Positions 32,266 to 45,292 of a stretch of DNA of 64,000 nucleotides are shown here, piece by piece (position 1 is the first letter of the stretch; each line of letters opens with the position of its first letter). The translations under genes and the position numbers were made by a program. This DNA comes from Cutaneotrichosporon cavernicola. Taxonomy: Eukaryota > Basidiomycota > Tremellomycetes > Trichosporonales > Trichosporonaceae. The stretch lies in contig NC_083393.1 in assembly GCF_030864355.1 (NCBI RefSeq), positions 1,798,001-1,862,000 on the forward strand, given 5' to 3'. The notes below the pieces were generated by a model, which made no database searches, was not told where the DNA came from, and was given only the letters and a program-made list of their open reading frames with translations.

Positions 32266-32592
32266 GTTGGGGGTGATGGAGGGGTTTAGGGCGAGGAAGG
32301 GGTTAGGGGTCGGGGAAGACGAGGGAAGGTCGGGAAGAATGGAGTAAGGTGTCGCGGTGACAAATGTGAGATAGTAGAATAGAGTAAAAAGTAAAAGAGA
32401 AAGAAGAAGATTGTAAGAGAATGTAGGTTGTATAAGATGAGTAGTCGCTCTTAATGTGTATGTAGGATGTTGATGGACAGTGAGAGCTGGCAGCCCGAGG
32501 AGGAGAGAGTGAGATGGCTGAGTCAAGGCGGCGGCCGGAGGAGGGAGTGGGCGGGAGATGCGAGCAAGGGAGGGTGATGAAGCCAAGTCTTG

Positions 32593-32630
32593 ACTGCGGC
32601 TGCGGCTGCGGCTACGGCTACGGCTACGGT
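32593..32630. repeat. Hexanucleotide repeat (CTGCGG)3(CTACGG)3
   Basis: Three CTGCGG-type units followed by three CTACGG-type units. A second hexanucleotide run, four copies of GCGGGT, lies at 32801-32824. Both are upstream of the aspartic protease. Confidence 0.75.
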
Positions 32631-33201
32631 TAACTGTGACTAAAAGAGAGAGAGAGTGTGGAGAGTGAGAGAGTGAGAAGTGAATCTAATGCTACGTAAC
32701 CCCTATTCAGAAGAGTAAGAGAAGAGGTAACAGGTACTAGAGTCGTATTGTATAAGCAATCGGCTAGTGATGGCATGGACGGCCTGGATGGATGAACAAC
32801 GCGGGTGCGGGTGCGGGTGCGGGTATCAAAGTCTACCAGAGGATGCAGGGGATGCAGGGGAGAAGGGAGGTAGGGTGGCAAAGGCCAAGCAAGGGTTACC
32901 AGGACTAGCAAAAAGTATGATCGTCTGATTCTCTGGGCGCTTGGCTCAATTGGCTCTCGGGCGACGGATGCATGCAGTGTATCGGTATTTCCCTGCGATG
33001 GCGCAGTCAAAAACTCCCTTGGCCGCAGTTAATTCTGGCCCTGACAAGTTGACACACTTCAATCTCATAAAATCACAAGCCTTTAGGAATATAGGGGATT
33101 TGCCACCCAACTCCGTCACTCTCAAACCCCCAGTGTACTCGGCACCCTCACACTCTCAATACACATCGGAGCATGGTTGAATAGCAATATACCCATCAGT
33201 C

Positions 33202-33255
33202 ATTGCGCCCACTGCGCCTACTGCGCCTACTGCGAGCACTGCGAACACTGCAACT
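33202..33255. repeat. Degenerate 9-bp repeat array ACTGCGNNN
   Basis: About five or six successive 9-bp units starting ACTGCG with variable last bases (CCT, CCT, AGC, AAC). It lies in an intergenic region with no supported open frame. Confidence 0.6.
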
Positions 33256-34301
33256 TGCAACGCCTCAACTGCGAGCCCGAAACAGAATAGCCTGTCAATG
33301 ACGCAAATGACATGAACGTGCCTTTTTGCCCTTTACTGTGCCGTTACGTGGTTCCTTTGGTGCCTATACACGTCAAGCGATTTCACAAGGGCCCAAACGA
33401 GGCAAAAACGACGTCACTTTCATCTCCATCTCTCTGTGTTCTGTCTGCACCACATGCCAACCTTGCCAACCAATTGCCTTTTTTTGCCCAATAGCCGCTC
33501 TCATGACCGAGCAATCTCAGATCCAAACGCCAAGTAAAACTCTATACTCTCAGAGTGTGATCGACATGACGGCTTTTGAGCTTTTGGGCTGAATTTTCCA
33601 TTTTTAAAGTACCTGGCCATACCTGAGGCTCGAAGCCACATAGGGGCACAAGGGGAGGTTGGGGGTGTTGGAGTTTGAGCGCCGTCAAAGGGTAAAATAC
33701 AACCGACCCACGGACGCACCAAGCTCATGGTACTGTAAGATTGTAATATACTGTCCTCTAGTGACTCTAGGCTCGTAACCGGCGACTGGCAGGTGGCACG
33801 TGGCAGCGGGCAACTGAGGAGGAAACGTGTGTGCGTCACTGCACCTGATGATGCATGACGTTTGCTCGGCCGCAGTATAATATTTACATACAGTACAATT
33901 GTTCAAGTGGAATGGGCCGCTCCGCAGATCCCAAGGCCGCAGTATGCAGTGCTTGCTCGGCTCAGCAGTCTCAGACGACGTCGACACGATCGGAACAGTA
34001 CCTTCTCGGACCTGGCCGAAGCACCTTGTCCATCCCACAAGTCCAGTTTGGCTGGCTAGGCCGTGCACAAGCATGCCAAGCACCGACTCTGGCGGGCCAT
34101 GTGGCCAACAAGGACCGGTACTGTATGGACGGTCACATCTCCATCACCCCCATGGGGATCCACTGTTTTGTTACCATGAACCAGTTTTGCAGTCGTGAAC
34201 ACTCATGTTACTGTCACTCAAATTCATGTATCTAGTAGTCAACCCCTCTTCTCGTTCTACGCCGCCTCTCTAGCCCAGTAAATCTGACGGCGGCTGAACA
34301 G

Positions 34302-34357
34302 TATGGCCAGGCTACTCCACACGGCATGCGGCGGCCGTGTGGAGTAGCCTGGCCATA
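34302..34357. repeat. Perfect 24-bp inverted repeat with 8-nt loop
   Basis: The arm at 34302-34325 begins TATGGCCAGGCTACTCC and ends CACGGC. It is the exact reverse complement of 34334-34357, with the 8 bases ATGCGGCG between. Complementarity stops abruptly at both outer ends. It is not a tRNA or a terminator of a known gene. Confidence 0.85.
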
Positions 34358-34933
34358 GTGGTCTGTGGGGCATGATGGGGCAGACACTCTGATGAGTTTT
34401 CACCCCGACGGGATGTGGACCATGTGGGCCATGCGAGGGCGGCGGCGCTACCGCCACCGCTACCGCAGCATCAGCCCCAGGCTTGGGCAATAGGTAGTTG
34501 CACTGCCTTGCATTGCCGTTGGGTGGCAAATCAAGGTGATGGGTGTGGGTGGAGGTGCATTGTTCGATCCGCGACAAAGCCAAATTGAGCTTTATGCATT
34601 GGAAGTGGAAGGATGAAATTGATTCCGCAAGAAGCCACGAGGGCAGTGCCACCTTAGGTGCTATCGCACTATCGCCTCCAACTGGCCCCACAGTCAGTTG
34701 GATCTGATTGCGACATGTCGACCTGTTCCAAGTCCACATCCAGTAACCTACGCCTACAACTTGGTTCAACTTGAACAAGAACGCCGCATCCATCACTCTC
34801 ACATCTCATCACGAAATCATCTCTCATCACATTACCTCACATCATCATCCCTTCCCATCCTCATCTCATGTGTCGTTGAGCAAGCGTCGTCATCGGAGCA
34901 GTCGCCCACATCGGCCAGCTTACTCAACGAACC

Positions 34934-37900
34934 ATGCCCCGCCCCCCACCCACAATTCCACCTGTCGACGGGCTGCCCTACGACCAGCTGCACGAGGTCG
35001 CCGTCGAATTAGAATTAGTAGACGCCAACTCTCATCCACCAACCTACTGGTTTGAGCTAGCTGTCCGCTCCGCTGAAGCCGCGCGCATCGCTGAGCGGCG
35101 CGGCTCCAAGGCAGGCCAATACGTCGCGTACACCCGCCTCGCCATCGCCTACCAGAAGTGCATTTTCCACAAGCGGCTTAAAGAAGCTCGCATCGCCGAT
35201 CATGCCTGGTCCGTCCACATCAACGAGTTCAAAGTAGTGAGTTTACACTGGGACCCCGCTGATGAGACTTTCGAAACAGCGATGCGCAAGGCCAAGGCTC
35301 TCAAGGAAGAGCTCAAGGCCGCACCAGTCAGAACGCATCAGTCCACGTACGTGAAACTTGCCGCCCAAGCTCATCTCAGGAACTCTGTCGATCACGAACC
35401 GGGAGGCTCCATTGCGGACCGCATGAAGGCCTTGAGCGGCCATGGGGTTGACGTGAGCACCAGACGCATCAGTCGTGACCTCGCGCGTGCACTGCCACCG
35501 CGGCCGCCAGCCCCGGTTCACCGACCTTCGCAGGACCTCGTGCACCAGCGTCGCCCTAGCCTCCCCCGCCCGCCATCAATACACAACCTGTCCCGTCGCG
35601 GCTCGAGCGCGTCGCTCTCGGGCTTGAACGGTGTCTCACCCAATCCCACTGGTGGCTCAACTAGGAGCAACCACAGCCCCGTCAAGAACACTATCCCCCT
35701 TTATCGGTCCCCGTCGGCCATGTCGACGACCTCGACTCGGCAGGTACAAGGGTCCGGCTCCATGCTACCATCACCAGCCGGGGGGTCGGAGCCAACGCTT
35801 CCGACACCTCCCACTGAACCTGCACCTCCCTCAATCCCGTCACCACCCGTGTCTTCTGTGCAGTCGTCGCGGAGGGGCTCGGCTCACGTCGAGCCAGACA
35901 TGACTCCTGACCGTCCCTCTGCTATCCTACCACCTTCTCGGCCTCCTCATCCACCAGCTCCGATGTCCCGAACGTTGTCGCAGACGGAGGCTGCCGAGCA
36001 GCTGGGCAACTTCGAGAAGGCATTCCCTTCCCTCGACGAGTTAGACAAGCAGTTTGACGACGAGGGTTTTGCAATCCCAGCTCTTCCTGCTCACACGTCC
36101 AATGGGCTCAGGCCCCTCCCCGAGGCGCCCAAGAAGGCTGATGGTGATGCCGCCGCGTTTCTCGGCTTTCCCAGCCTACCGAGTGTTCCGAAGGATCTGC
36201 CGGGGACGCGGGCGCTGCCGAAACCATCGTTGCCACCGCCCCCACTACCTGTTCGCTTGGACGATCTCGAGAAGGGCGATGACCGCCCTCCCTCTCCGCC
36301 CAGCCCAGATATGAGGATGCAGAATCGTCCAGCGAGCACCCTAGGCTTTTCCGCCCAAAACTCGCTCTCGCTGTCTCCCTACAACACGCTACATGCGCCC
36401 GTTATCGACGAGGCTGCCAAACCTACGTCCACGCCTCAGACTGCGTCTCAAATGGAGGAGCAATATCTTTTGATGCCAGCCGCGTCCACCAAACCACCCG
36501 AAGATGGCACGTCCCCTCCCTCAACCAATGGTTCGGCCGCCATTTCTCCGCTACCACCCGGCGAGGCTGCCATCTCGTCATCATCGCACGCGTTGTCCAC
36601 CGAGCCGTTGGCCATGCCCGAACCCCAGCCCGCGCAAGCGGGTGTGGCCAACGGCGCCGGTCTCGGACCTTCGGACACGGACCCACCGTCCGGCTCCGGC
36701 ATCCCTACCAAGCCCAACTTCCCGCTCACCAGCTCAATCACGCCTGACACGCTCAGATCTTACTTTATGAACCCAGCCGTCAACGTGCTCATCTGCGACG
36801 TGCGCCCAGCGGATGAGTTTTCTTTGGGCATTGTCGGAGCCGAATACCATGCGCGCGGGTGCAAAGTCAATGTTGTGTGGATCGACCCGACCGTGCTTAC
36901 GCGACGGGGCCTCACGTCAACGCAGCTCGAGAGCGCGTTGTCCCTCAGCCCAGAAGCGCAGCAGGTCGCGTTTGCCAGCCGAAACCTTTACGACTTGGTC
37001 GTGATTTCCGACTCGAGGTCTAAGATGTTCCCGAGCAAGAGCGAGCCGCAAACGCCAGCTGGCAACTTGCGCGACATTATCTATGAGCATGAGTTTGCCA
37101 AAACGTTGCCCCGCTCGCCTGCGCTTCTCGTTGGCGGGTACAAGGGATGGGTCGAGTTCATCAAGACCCGGCAAGCGATTAACATGCAGCATCTCCAGCA
37201 GGCGCACGGGTCGCAGGCGCCAAACGGCACGCCAGGCCAGCCCAACGGCTACTCGAAGCCACTGTCTCCTCGACAGGCGAACTCGAAGGCACCTCCGATT
37301 CCTGAACGGCGATCCGGGCACTCGCGTGAGAAGTCATCCAACGTGTTGCCGTCGCACTATTCGAAAGAGATCACAGAGAACTTCTCACACAGTTCGCCGC
37401 AGTCGATGACAAGCTCGCGGCACCAGCATAGCCACTCGGCGTCTTACTCCGGGGGGCCTGCTTCGTACACGCCGTACCAGCAGGCTCCGATTGCTCCCAC
37501 GCGACCGCCCATGCCGCGTGCGCCGCATGGATCATCCAACTCTATCTCATCCACATACGGCAGCGTGCAAGGGTACACCGTGCCTTCGCACAACCGCAAC
37601 GACTCGTTCTCAAACTACTCGGTCCCCACAGGCATTGTGCCGCCGCCTCGTGCGTCGGTACACACCAGTGCAATGACGCGCAGACAGAGCAGCACCGACT
37701 TCATGGACTACGGGTCGCCCCGGCAGCAGCAGCGTATCGAGTATCCTCAGGCTCATGGCCTGGTGCGCGTCCCACAGCCACCGCCTGCTGCCGCGTCACA
37801 TGGCCTCGAACGGCAGGACCAACGCGCGCCGATGCGCCTCCCATCTCGCATGGAGAACCTCTCCGAGACTGGTGTGCGGTACTGGCGCGACACGAAGCTT

Positions 37901-39354
37901 GGTCTGACGGGCCTCAAGAACCTCGGCAACACGTGCTACATGAACTCGACAGTGCAGTGTCTGAGTGCGACGTTTCCGTTCGCTCAGTTTTTCCTCGACG
38001 GCGCGTACAGGCGTGACCTCAACACGACGAGCAATCTCGGCACCAAGGGCCGCATGGCCAAGGCTTTTGCTGCGTTACTTACGGCGGTGTGGGGAGAAGA
38101 TTTCAAGTCTTTATCACCGATAACATTCCGGCAAAGCATCATCAGCTTCAACGACCTGTTTGCGGGGAATCTGCAGCACGACTCGCAAGAGTTCCTGTCG
38201 TTCGTGCTTGACGGCCTGCACGAAGATCTGAACCGCGTCAAGCAAAAGCCGCAGATCGAGATGACGCCGGATCGTGAGCGGGCTCTCGAGACTCTCTCGC
38301 CATCAGTCGCGAGCGACAAGGAATGGATACTGTACCGCCAGCGTGACGACAGCTTTATTGTAGACCTCTTCCAGGGTCAATACATGAGTAGAACGACGTG
38401 TCTGACGTGTCGTAAGGTATGTTTGGCGTGTCACACTTTCCGAGTCGAGTAGCGTGACGTGTGCTAACGTCAGACGTCTACGGTCTACGACTCGTTCATG
38501 TGGCTTACGCTCGACCTGCCCGTCCAAAAGGGCAGGGTCATGCTCCCAGAGCTCATTGACCGTTGGGTACACCCCGAGACACTAAGTGTTGAAGATGGCT
38601 GGTGAGTGGATTCGAGACCAAGAACGACTTGAGGTGTTCAGGCACAAACTTTGTTTCACGAGTGTTCATGTCGTGCCTGGGACCTGCAACGGCATATCCA
38701 TAAATCTGGGTGGACTACCCTCCGGAACTGCTGATTCTGGTCGCTCCCCTTAGCCCTGCTGACGAACAGGATCTGCACCAACTGCAAGGTGGCACGGAAG
38801 GCGACCAAGGCGCTCACGCTCGTCCGCCTCCCGCCTGTGCTGCTCATCCAGCTCAAGCGCTTCAGCTTTGCGGGCGGTTTCTGGAACCGGTCCGACACAC
38901 CCGTCATCTTCCCGACGAACAATCTTGACTTGACCCGCTTTGTGCCGCGCCGTGAGCCGACTGGGTCTGAAAACCTCGACGACCCGCGCACGCAGATCGG
39001 CCCGTTCAAGTACGACCTGTATGGTGTGACGAATCATTTGGGGACGCTGTCCAGCGGGCACTGTAAGTTGTGTAGTTGCGGTGTGCCGCAGGCGGGCCGT
39101 CAACACTGAGTTCCCTCACCCACCCGTTCTTCAGGCGACATACCAATCTTTCCACGTCGAACCCCGCTGACACCAGATACTGCGTTCGTGCGCGACGCGG
39201 GGCGATGGAAGTTGGCCGAGGACAGCCGTATCAGCAACGCGTCCGAGCGCGACGTCGTGTCACACCCAGCAGCGTCCTACATTTTGTGAGCTCATCGCTG
39301 ATCGTTTGTGCTTCTGAAGCTGACGGCAGGTTCTACAAGCGTGTCCAGGCATGA
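34934..39354 (+). CDS. Doa4/USP8-like ubiquitin carboxyl-terminal hydrolase
   Basis: Exons 34934-38416, 38474-38601, 38770-39062, 39177-39285 and 39330-39354 give about 1,345 aa. A further in-frame 39-nt intron at 35241-35279 is possible. The N-terminal 120 residues look like a USP8 dimerisation/MIT-like helical domain. A long Pro/Ser-rich region follows, then a rhodanese domain at about 600-740 (NVLICDVRPADEFSLG). The UCH domain has GLKNLGNTCYMNS with the catalytic Cys near 1000, LQHDSQEFLSFVLDGLHEDL, LLIQLKRFSF, GHYTAFV with the catalytic His spanning an exon junction, and a final AxYILFYKR block. Doa4/USP8 enzymes recycle ubiquitin from cargo at multivesicular endosomes. The zinc-ribbon region shows one Cys pair (ICTNCK) after the second intron. 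Confidence 0.92.
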
Positions 39355-41693
39355 TAGATGTCTAGTTGTACTTATATTTGCATGCGTCATTTACAGTACG
39401 TGGCCGGAGAAGCCGGGAATCGGAAATAGGAGGAACAAGGTCGCAAAGGGAGGCTATGGCGGGGATGGTGGGGATGGTTGGAGGTGCATTACATGGGTGG
39501 CGACGGGGCAGCAGCGGGCAGAATGTGTCACCGTGACACGTATTCCCTAGTGGACTGGTGGCAAAAGTATTAAATGGTCCACGCGAACGTGAGGATAGAG
39601 TGGCGCTCGGGAAACGCCACTCCCGTAATTTACGCCTCACGAGCCATATCTAGACATGGCCATGGGACAAGACGCATTGGAACAAGCGAATCCTGATGCC
39701 TAGTTGCTAGCTGCCCGTACAGAGGGACCATTATCCGTTTCCCGTGAGCTGTGAACTGTGAACTGTGAGCTGTGACGCGTCCTGGCTTTCAAGTGGCGCA
39801 TGGCGCAGTCAAACAAGACTCGCCGGCTCACGGGATCGCCGAGCAGCAGATGCCGCCTGTCGCCGAAAAAAACAGACGCCTCCGCGACTGAACTCGGTCT
39901 TAACATTCTGAGCCTATTCGTCTCGCGTTCCGTAATAAGGATCTGCATTTGCGCTCCACCGCTCCACGCAGGGCACCCGAGTCGGCCATGGTGATGTTAG
40001 CAGGATCTTGCGTCTGGTGACGAGTATGAGGAGAGTGAGTGAGACCGGTGATACGGTATCCGGGAAAGGAGAGAGGAAAAGAGTCATCAGGGTCGATGAT
40101 GCAGGTTTCCCTTAGTTTAGGGTCATTCCAGAACTGGGCGATGGACCAAATGCCAAACTTCAAAGACCCTTGGCTCGTTTAGCTGCTTAGCTACGTATAA
40201 CTACTTTGAATACATTTAATCCTTTTTGAATCACCCTAATCAACCTAATCTCCCTAATTAATGCCTCTAGGGACCTCCTTTGTCACGCACATCCTCCTCC
40301 GTCTTTGCTCCTTTCTCCTCCTCCTCATCCTCACTACGTCCTCTTTCGTTGACAAGCTGCACTCCTCCTTATCCTCACTCACTCCCATCTCTTCTTCATC
40401 ATCATCATCATCATCAACAACGACGAGGACGAGCACTAACCCGTCATCAACCCCGCCATCCCCCAACAACAAACCCGCCCATCCCCCCCTCCCCAACCCT
40501 CCCAACCCATCCCGCGCTGGCCGCCTCCCCCTCCTTCCTTTGACTAGATCAAAGGACTGATCAACACTTTTATCGTCTTCGCTCGTCGCGCTCGGACTGC
40601 TTCACTCTTCGGCTTCCCCTGTGTAGCTGTGCTTTGGTCGCTGAACGACACGCCAGACGCCACGCTCAACCCCTTGGATCTCGCCCTTCCTTCCTGGCCT
40701 GCCCAACTGCTCCAGGAATCTCCTCTCTCCTCCGGAATCTCACCTTCCTCCCTTCTCTCCCTCCACTCACCGTCTCCTCCTCAGCCCCCCACTCTCACGT
40801 CGGCCTCCTTGGCTTGCCCACGCACTCCGCGACCAGTTGCGCTTGCGCACGGCTACTCGTGAGTCTAGACCTCTGTTTGATCGCTCCATTCTCCATTCTC
40901 TCTCCTCTTTTCCGCTCCATCCGCTCGCGCGGCGTCGACCAGCGCCGTGCTGTCTGGCCATGAGATAGACTTGCTGTATCAGTGGTTGGGAAGAACGGAC
41001 GCGTCTTGAGGCAAAGGAGGGGAGTGACATAGGGACTATCCCCTCCCGAGGTACCAACGCGCCCTCGTTTCGTGACAACATGTCAACATATCCACGCGTG
41101 TGTAAGATTAGCTGGTTGTGCATGATTGCCGCAATCGCGCATGGACCAGCATGCACACACTCTGCCCTGCTCCCCTCATAACGGCGGAGAGTGAAACGAA
41201 GGAGGCTAGAGAAAACTAGCAAGGACAGTTACAGCGCCACAGGACTCTACACACACACACCAGCCCGTGGCGCCGGTATGTCGCCGTTAACGACGACTAT
41301 TGCCGCATCTGGCTACGGCCATGGTCTCATGGCCCAACGCCATCTCAGCCTTGGCTGTGGTTGAGAGAGTCGTCTTCCAGGTCTCTCAGCCTTGCACACT
41401 CATTTCCCCACACCGCACCCCGATCCCGTCACTCGTCACGCGCCGCCCCCAGTCTACCCCGACTTTAAGGCCGTTTACCCAGAGCTTCGGAGCCTTTGTT
41501 GACATTCAAGCTGACCCCCCACAGCATAGACAAGGGCCAGTGCACGCGCCAGCCGTCTACGCTATCTGAGGACGCCTTCCGCGCGCGCGCCCCCTCTGGT
41601 TCATAACCCTCTAACCAGCACGCGTCACCCGCGAACAGCTGCCTCTCCCTCTCCATCCACGCACCTCATTTCTTCCCACCACACTCGCCCATC
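39355..41693. other. Long intergenic region, CT-rich, with microsatellites
   Basis: About 2.3 kb without a convincing gene. A TCA run lies at about 40396-40416 and a CA run at about 41251-41262. The 99-codon frame at 40261-40560 starts with a hydrophobic stretch but is then only Ser/Pro/Asn-rich CT-repeat translation. From about 40560 the sequence is CT-rich, as in the 5' region of the next gene. Confidence 0.5.
40396..40416. repeat. TCA trinucleotide microsatellite
   Basis: Six or seven TCA units in a CT-rich setting, inside the dubious frame at 40261-40560, where they encode part of a poly-Ser run. Confidence 0.8.
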
Positions 41694-44600
41694 ATGTCGT
41701 CCGCTGCAGACGGCTCTGACATTGCCAGCTGGTTCGAGGCCGTCAAGGGCGAGGTCCCTTTTTCACTTACCGTACGTTGCTGCGCCATCCATTCGCTGAC
41801 AGCAGGGCCCCAGCATTACACTCTCCCCTCTCCCGTCCCCGTACCCACCAACAGTCTTCCTCTATGGCGGCAAGGTCGTGCAATCCCGCCGCATGTCGGA
41901 CCAGATGTGGGCCTTGGACCTCAACCGCCGGGAGTGGTCGCGCGTCAACGCCGGCACCGGTCCTGGCGTGCGCTACTTTCACTCGATGGACGTTTGTGCG
42001 TAACCCCGCCACCACGCCCGCGCTGTGCTGACTTGGAACAGGGGAAGACAAACTCGTGCTCTTCGGCGGCATGAGCGAGCAGGAACTCAACGGGTCCAGC
42101 TTTGTCCACGACGACGTCTGGTTCTTTGACTGCCGCACCCGCCGCTGGCTGCCGCAACCTTTGCCCGACGCTGGCCCGTCCTTTGAGCCAATAGCCCAAG
42201 ACCCCCAGTTCCTCCCATCCGCACGCTACGCGCACCTCAGCGCTGTGTCGCGTGGCAAACTCATCGTGTTTGGTGGTCAACGGCACGACAACACCTGGAT
42301 ATACGAGATTAGTGCCTACGACCTCAAGCGCCGCGCTTGGGTGTCCAAGACACCCCAACCAGAGTCGCACGGCCTGCATTCCAAGGGAGCATACCGCTCC
42401 GTCGCGTTGTCGACCAACCAACGTGTTGTCTTCCCACACTCGGACTCGCACACGTTCACCGGAACGCAAGCGCTGCCATACTCGGAGGACGAGGAGGGTT
42501 TCGGCGGCTCGATCTACGTCTACTCAAACTACGATTTTGCCAAGGTCAGACGCGAGTTTGAGATCCTTCATCCACTCGATGGCGTGGAGGCCGAACCCGT
42601 GGCGTCAGACAAGTTCGCGTCCATCCCCGATTACACCGTCCGCGACCTCTCGACCAAGATGAGCGGCGTTTCGCAGCCACCAGGCCTGCGTTTCCCCTCT
42701 GGTGGCATCGTCGGGCACCACTTGGTCCTTACTGGTCTGTACCTCGCCTCCACCTCGGGTGCCTTCTCCATATGGGCCCTCGACCTCACCACCATGGTCT
42801 GGACGCACATCGAGCCGGCTGTGCTCAAGACTGGGAGCTGGAACCGTCCTATTATCTGCCCTGACACTGCGCGTCTCCTTGTTTTTGGGTGTGCGGACTC
42901 GGACCTGACCACTGATTATGGCAAGCGCGCAGTCAACCTCAACCATGTTGCGGTTGTCGAGCTCGAGGCGTACGGCATATACCGGCCACCGAAGCAGGAA
43001 ATTTCGGACATGGAGCAGAACGTGGGCCTCACCATGCTCGACCAGAGGCTGCTGATCGACTTTGAAGTCGTTTCGGTCGACAACCGCCGCGTCAAGTGCT
43101 CGCGGCGTGTGCTCGAAAAGCGCTGGCCGTGGTTTGCCGAGCAGCAGGCGTCGATCGTATCGCGTGCGGGAGAAATCATCCACGACGTCGCGTCGCTCGA
43201 CATGGACGGTGCGGTCGCTGCATCGCTGAGCCCCGTGCGCATGACGCCCACTCGCCTCTACCTCCCCGAGGAGTTCGCAATCTGCGTCGCGCTCGTGCAG
43301 TACTTCTACACCCTAGAGCTGTCATCGCCGCTGCAGCGCCGCGGGCCTGTGCTCACCTCACTGTTGTTCCTTGCGAAGCAGTACAAGATTGAGCGCCTGC
43401 GCAGGCTCGTCGTGCACACGCTGCACAGCCGCCTCGAACCCGACAACGCACTCAATCTGTTCCAGGTGGCGAGTATCGCAGGCGAGAAGCCTCTGGCGTC
43501 CCGCTGCTTAAGCCTGTTGAAGCACGCCCGCTCAAACGGCAGGGGCCTCCACAGCAGTCACCACCGGCCCAGCGGTACCCAAAGTGCCCACGGTAGCGCC
43601 GGAGGCACAACACCATCTGCGTCGAACATGGGTCTCCCTCCCAACGAGACAACATCAAGTGCATCAACCGTCAACGGCAACACAACCATCCAGGGTGCTC
43701 CCGACTCGCACGTGTTCCGCCGGGCACGCGCGGACTCGCTCACATGCGCCGACCAGCCCCTGTTGCGCCTAGTGGGCGACCTGGACATGGACGATTCGCC
43801 ATCAGCAACCTCGACCACCATGTCCCAAGAGGACTCGCAGGTCATGTCACTCTTCAGCGCGCTCGATATCAGCGCGCCACCGGAGTCTCCGGTCCTGGCC
43901 CAGCGCAGCAACAGGCCTATGTCGGAGCGGTCACCTTCTCCCAGCCCCAGCCATGCAAGCTCAACGCAGAAGAAGCGCACGCCGCCGATGATGCCACCTC
44001 CAGGTCGCGCTCTCCCCACGGTCCCACAGGACGCACTTCTTACTCCGCCATTCACCCCCCACACGCCCCTTGCTGACGCCGGTCTCCGCTCGTCAAGCCC
44101 CACTTACTCGGAGGCGACGTCCTCGTTTCCTCGGACACCGGCTGAGTCGACTCGTGGGTCCATGTACTCTACGCGCGAGGACCCCATGTCTCCAATGAAC
44201 GAGCGCCGCCCGTCATTAAGTGACAGCAGCCTCCCCAGCAAGACGGCCGGGCTGCCAAGTCTGCCAGAGGATGAAGCGCCGACATTCGAGATGAGCGAGG
44301 ACGACCACCTGCGTGTGTCGACCGAGACGTCCGAGGCCGACAACGAGAGGCTACAGACACCTCGCATTGGTGTCGACCCAGGGAGCGCACCCCTCCAACA
44401 CAGCTCCCTCAACGTGCAGCAGGAGCAGGCCATGCTCAAGCTCACTGCCAACTCTGGACAGTCGAAGCAGCTCGCACGTGCAACGTCGCTCACATCGCTT
44501 GGGCAGCGTCCACACAGCACGCTGGCCACGTACACGGCGCGCGATGTGCGTGAAATGGGGAAGACGCAGGAACAGATGGGTGCTCTCGCAGAAGACTTTG

Positions 44601-44872
44601 GTGTCGATCTCCCGTCGACTGCAGAGCGCTCCAAGACATGGGCCAAGCCTGGCGGCTCGGATTTCAGCAAACGACACAGTATCGTCGCCAAGGCTCCCAC
44701 CACCCTGGACCACGAGCAGGAGCGGTTAGCCAAGTTCCACGCCTTCATCGCCGAGCAGCAGCGGCAAGCAGGGAGCAGCGAAGCCGAAGCGATTGCCCGC
44801 AAGGCTACTGGTCGCGCAGGGCGCTCACGCTTCGGCGCGTGGCGCACCAAGGTCGGGAATGTGCTCCACTAG
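41694..44872 (+). CDS. Kelch-repeat and BTB protein, Ral2-like
   Basis: Three exons, 41694-41771, 41806-41995 and 42042-44872, give 1,032 aa; introns are 34 and 46 nt with CTGAC branch points. The N-terminal third is a Kelch propeller with repeated pairs such as VFLYGGKVV...MWALDLNRREW, LVLFGGMSEQ...VWFFDCRTRRW and LIVFGGQRHDNTWIYEIS, and later IWALDLTTMVW and LLVFGCADSD. A BTB/POZ-like domain follows at about 415-560 (LIDFEVVSVDNRRVKCSRRVL, then YFYTLEL and FLAKQYKIERL). The rest is Ser/Pro-rich with a short basic C-terminus. This order matches fission yeast Ral2, which acts with the Ras1 exchange factor in mating and cell shape. Assignment to Ral2 is by architecture and moderately secure. 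Confidence 0.85.
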
Positions 44873-45292
44873 AGTGGTTTCCATTATCTCGGACCTCGCC
44901 ATCTCGACTACCCTTCATTGACCATACAATACGACACGTTACGACATGTCTACACACGCACGTTACGACAGTCTTGATTCATCTTGTTTTCTCTCTCTGT
45001 CTATAGTATATTATTCGGGCTCACGAATCGTGTTGCAAATGAATTTGATATATGAAGAGAATGAGTGTTTGAGTGCACGGCTGGTGCCTGTATGGCACAT
45101 GGCAAGAAAATACCCTAATTACGCGAGACGAACCAAATGTCGGGCACCTGCACCAGCATGACACGTCCATCCTAGACTTGAATGCATTCTTCTACTCTAC
45201 TCCACTCCTCATATCCCAATCTTGAACGACGAGACGGCACTCTCTCCTATATCAAACTTCTCCCCATCTCTCTCCTCACCGGGGTCACCGTC
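44873..45292. other. Intergenic region
   Basis: About 420 bases between two plus-strand genes. It is AT-richer than the genes and ends in a CT-rich 5' leader. No gene or repeat is seen. Confidence 0.5.

Larger units (their letters stand above)
32266..34933. other. Long intergenic region with repeats and a perfect hairpin
   Basis: About 2.7 kb with no supported gene. The first part is the protease 5' region, rich in CT on the sense strand. Repeats include hexanucleotide runs at 32593-32630 and 32801-32824, a 9-bp degenerate array near 33202-33255, and a 24-bp perfect inverted repeat at 34302-34357. The final 150 bases are the promoter of the deubiquitinase gene, with a TCTCATCAC-type CT-rich run. 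Confidence 0.5.

Noticed and set aside
32266..32586. Upstream extension of the aspartic protease frame
   Set aside because: The frame is open but has no ATG, and the ATG at 32265 starts a textbook signal peptide.
33202..33255. 9-bp repeats as a CRISPR array
   Set aside because: Units are contiguous and degenerate, with no spacers, and the genome is eukaryotic.
34302..34357. Hairpin as a tRNA or transcription terminator
   Set aside because: It has no tRNA arms and no U tract, and is not next to the 3' end of any supported gene.
40261..40560. 99-codon frame with hydrophobic N-terminus, as a small secreted protein
   Set aside because: Most of it is translation of CT-rich and TCA repeats (Ser/Pro/Asn runs); likely promoter or leader sequence. 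No splice or family support.
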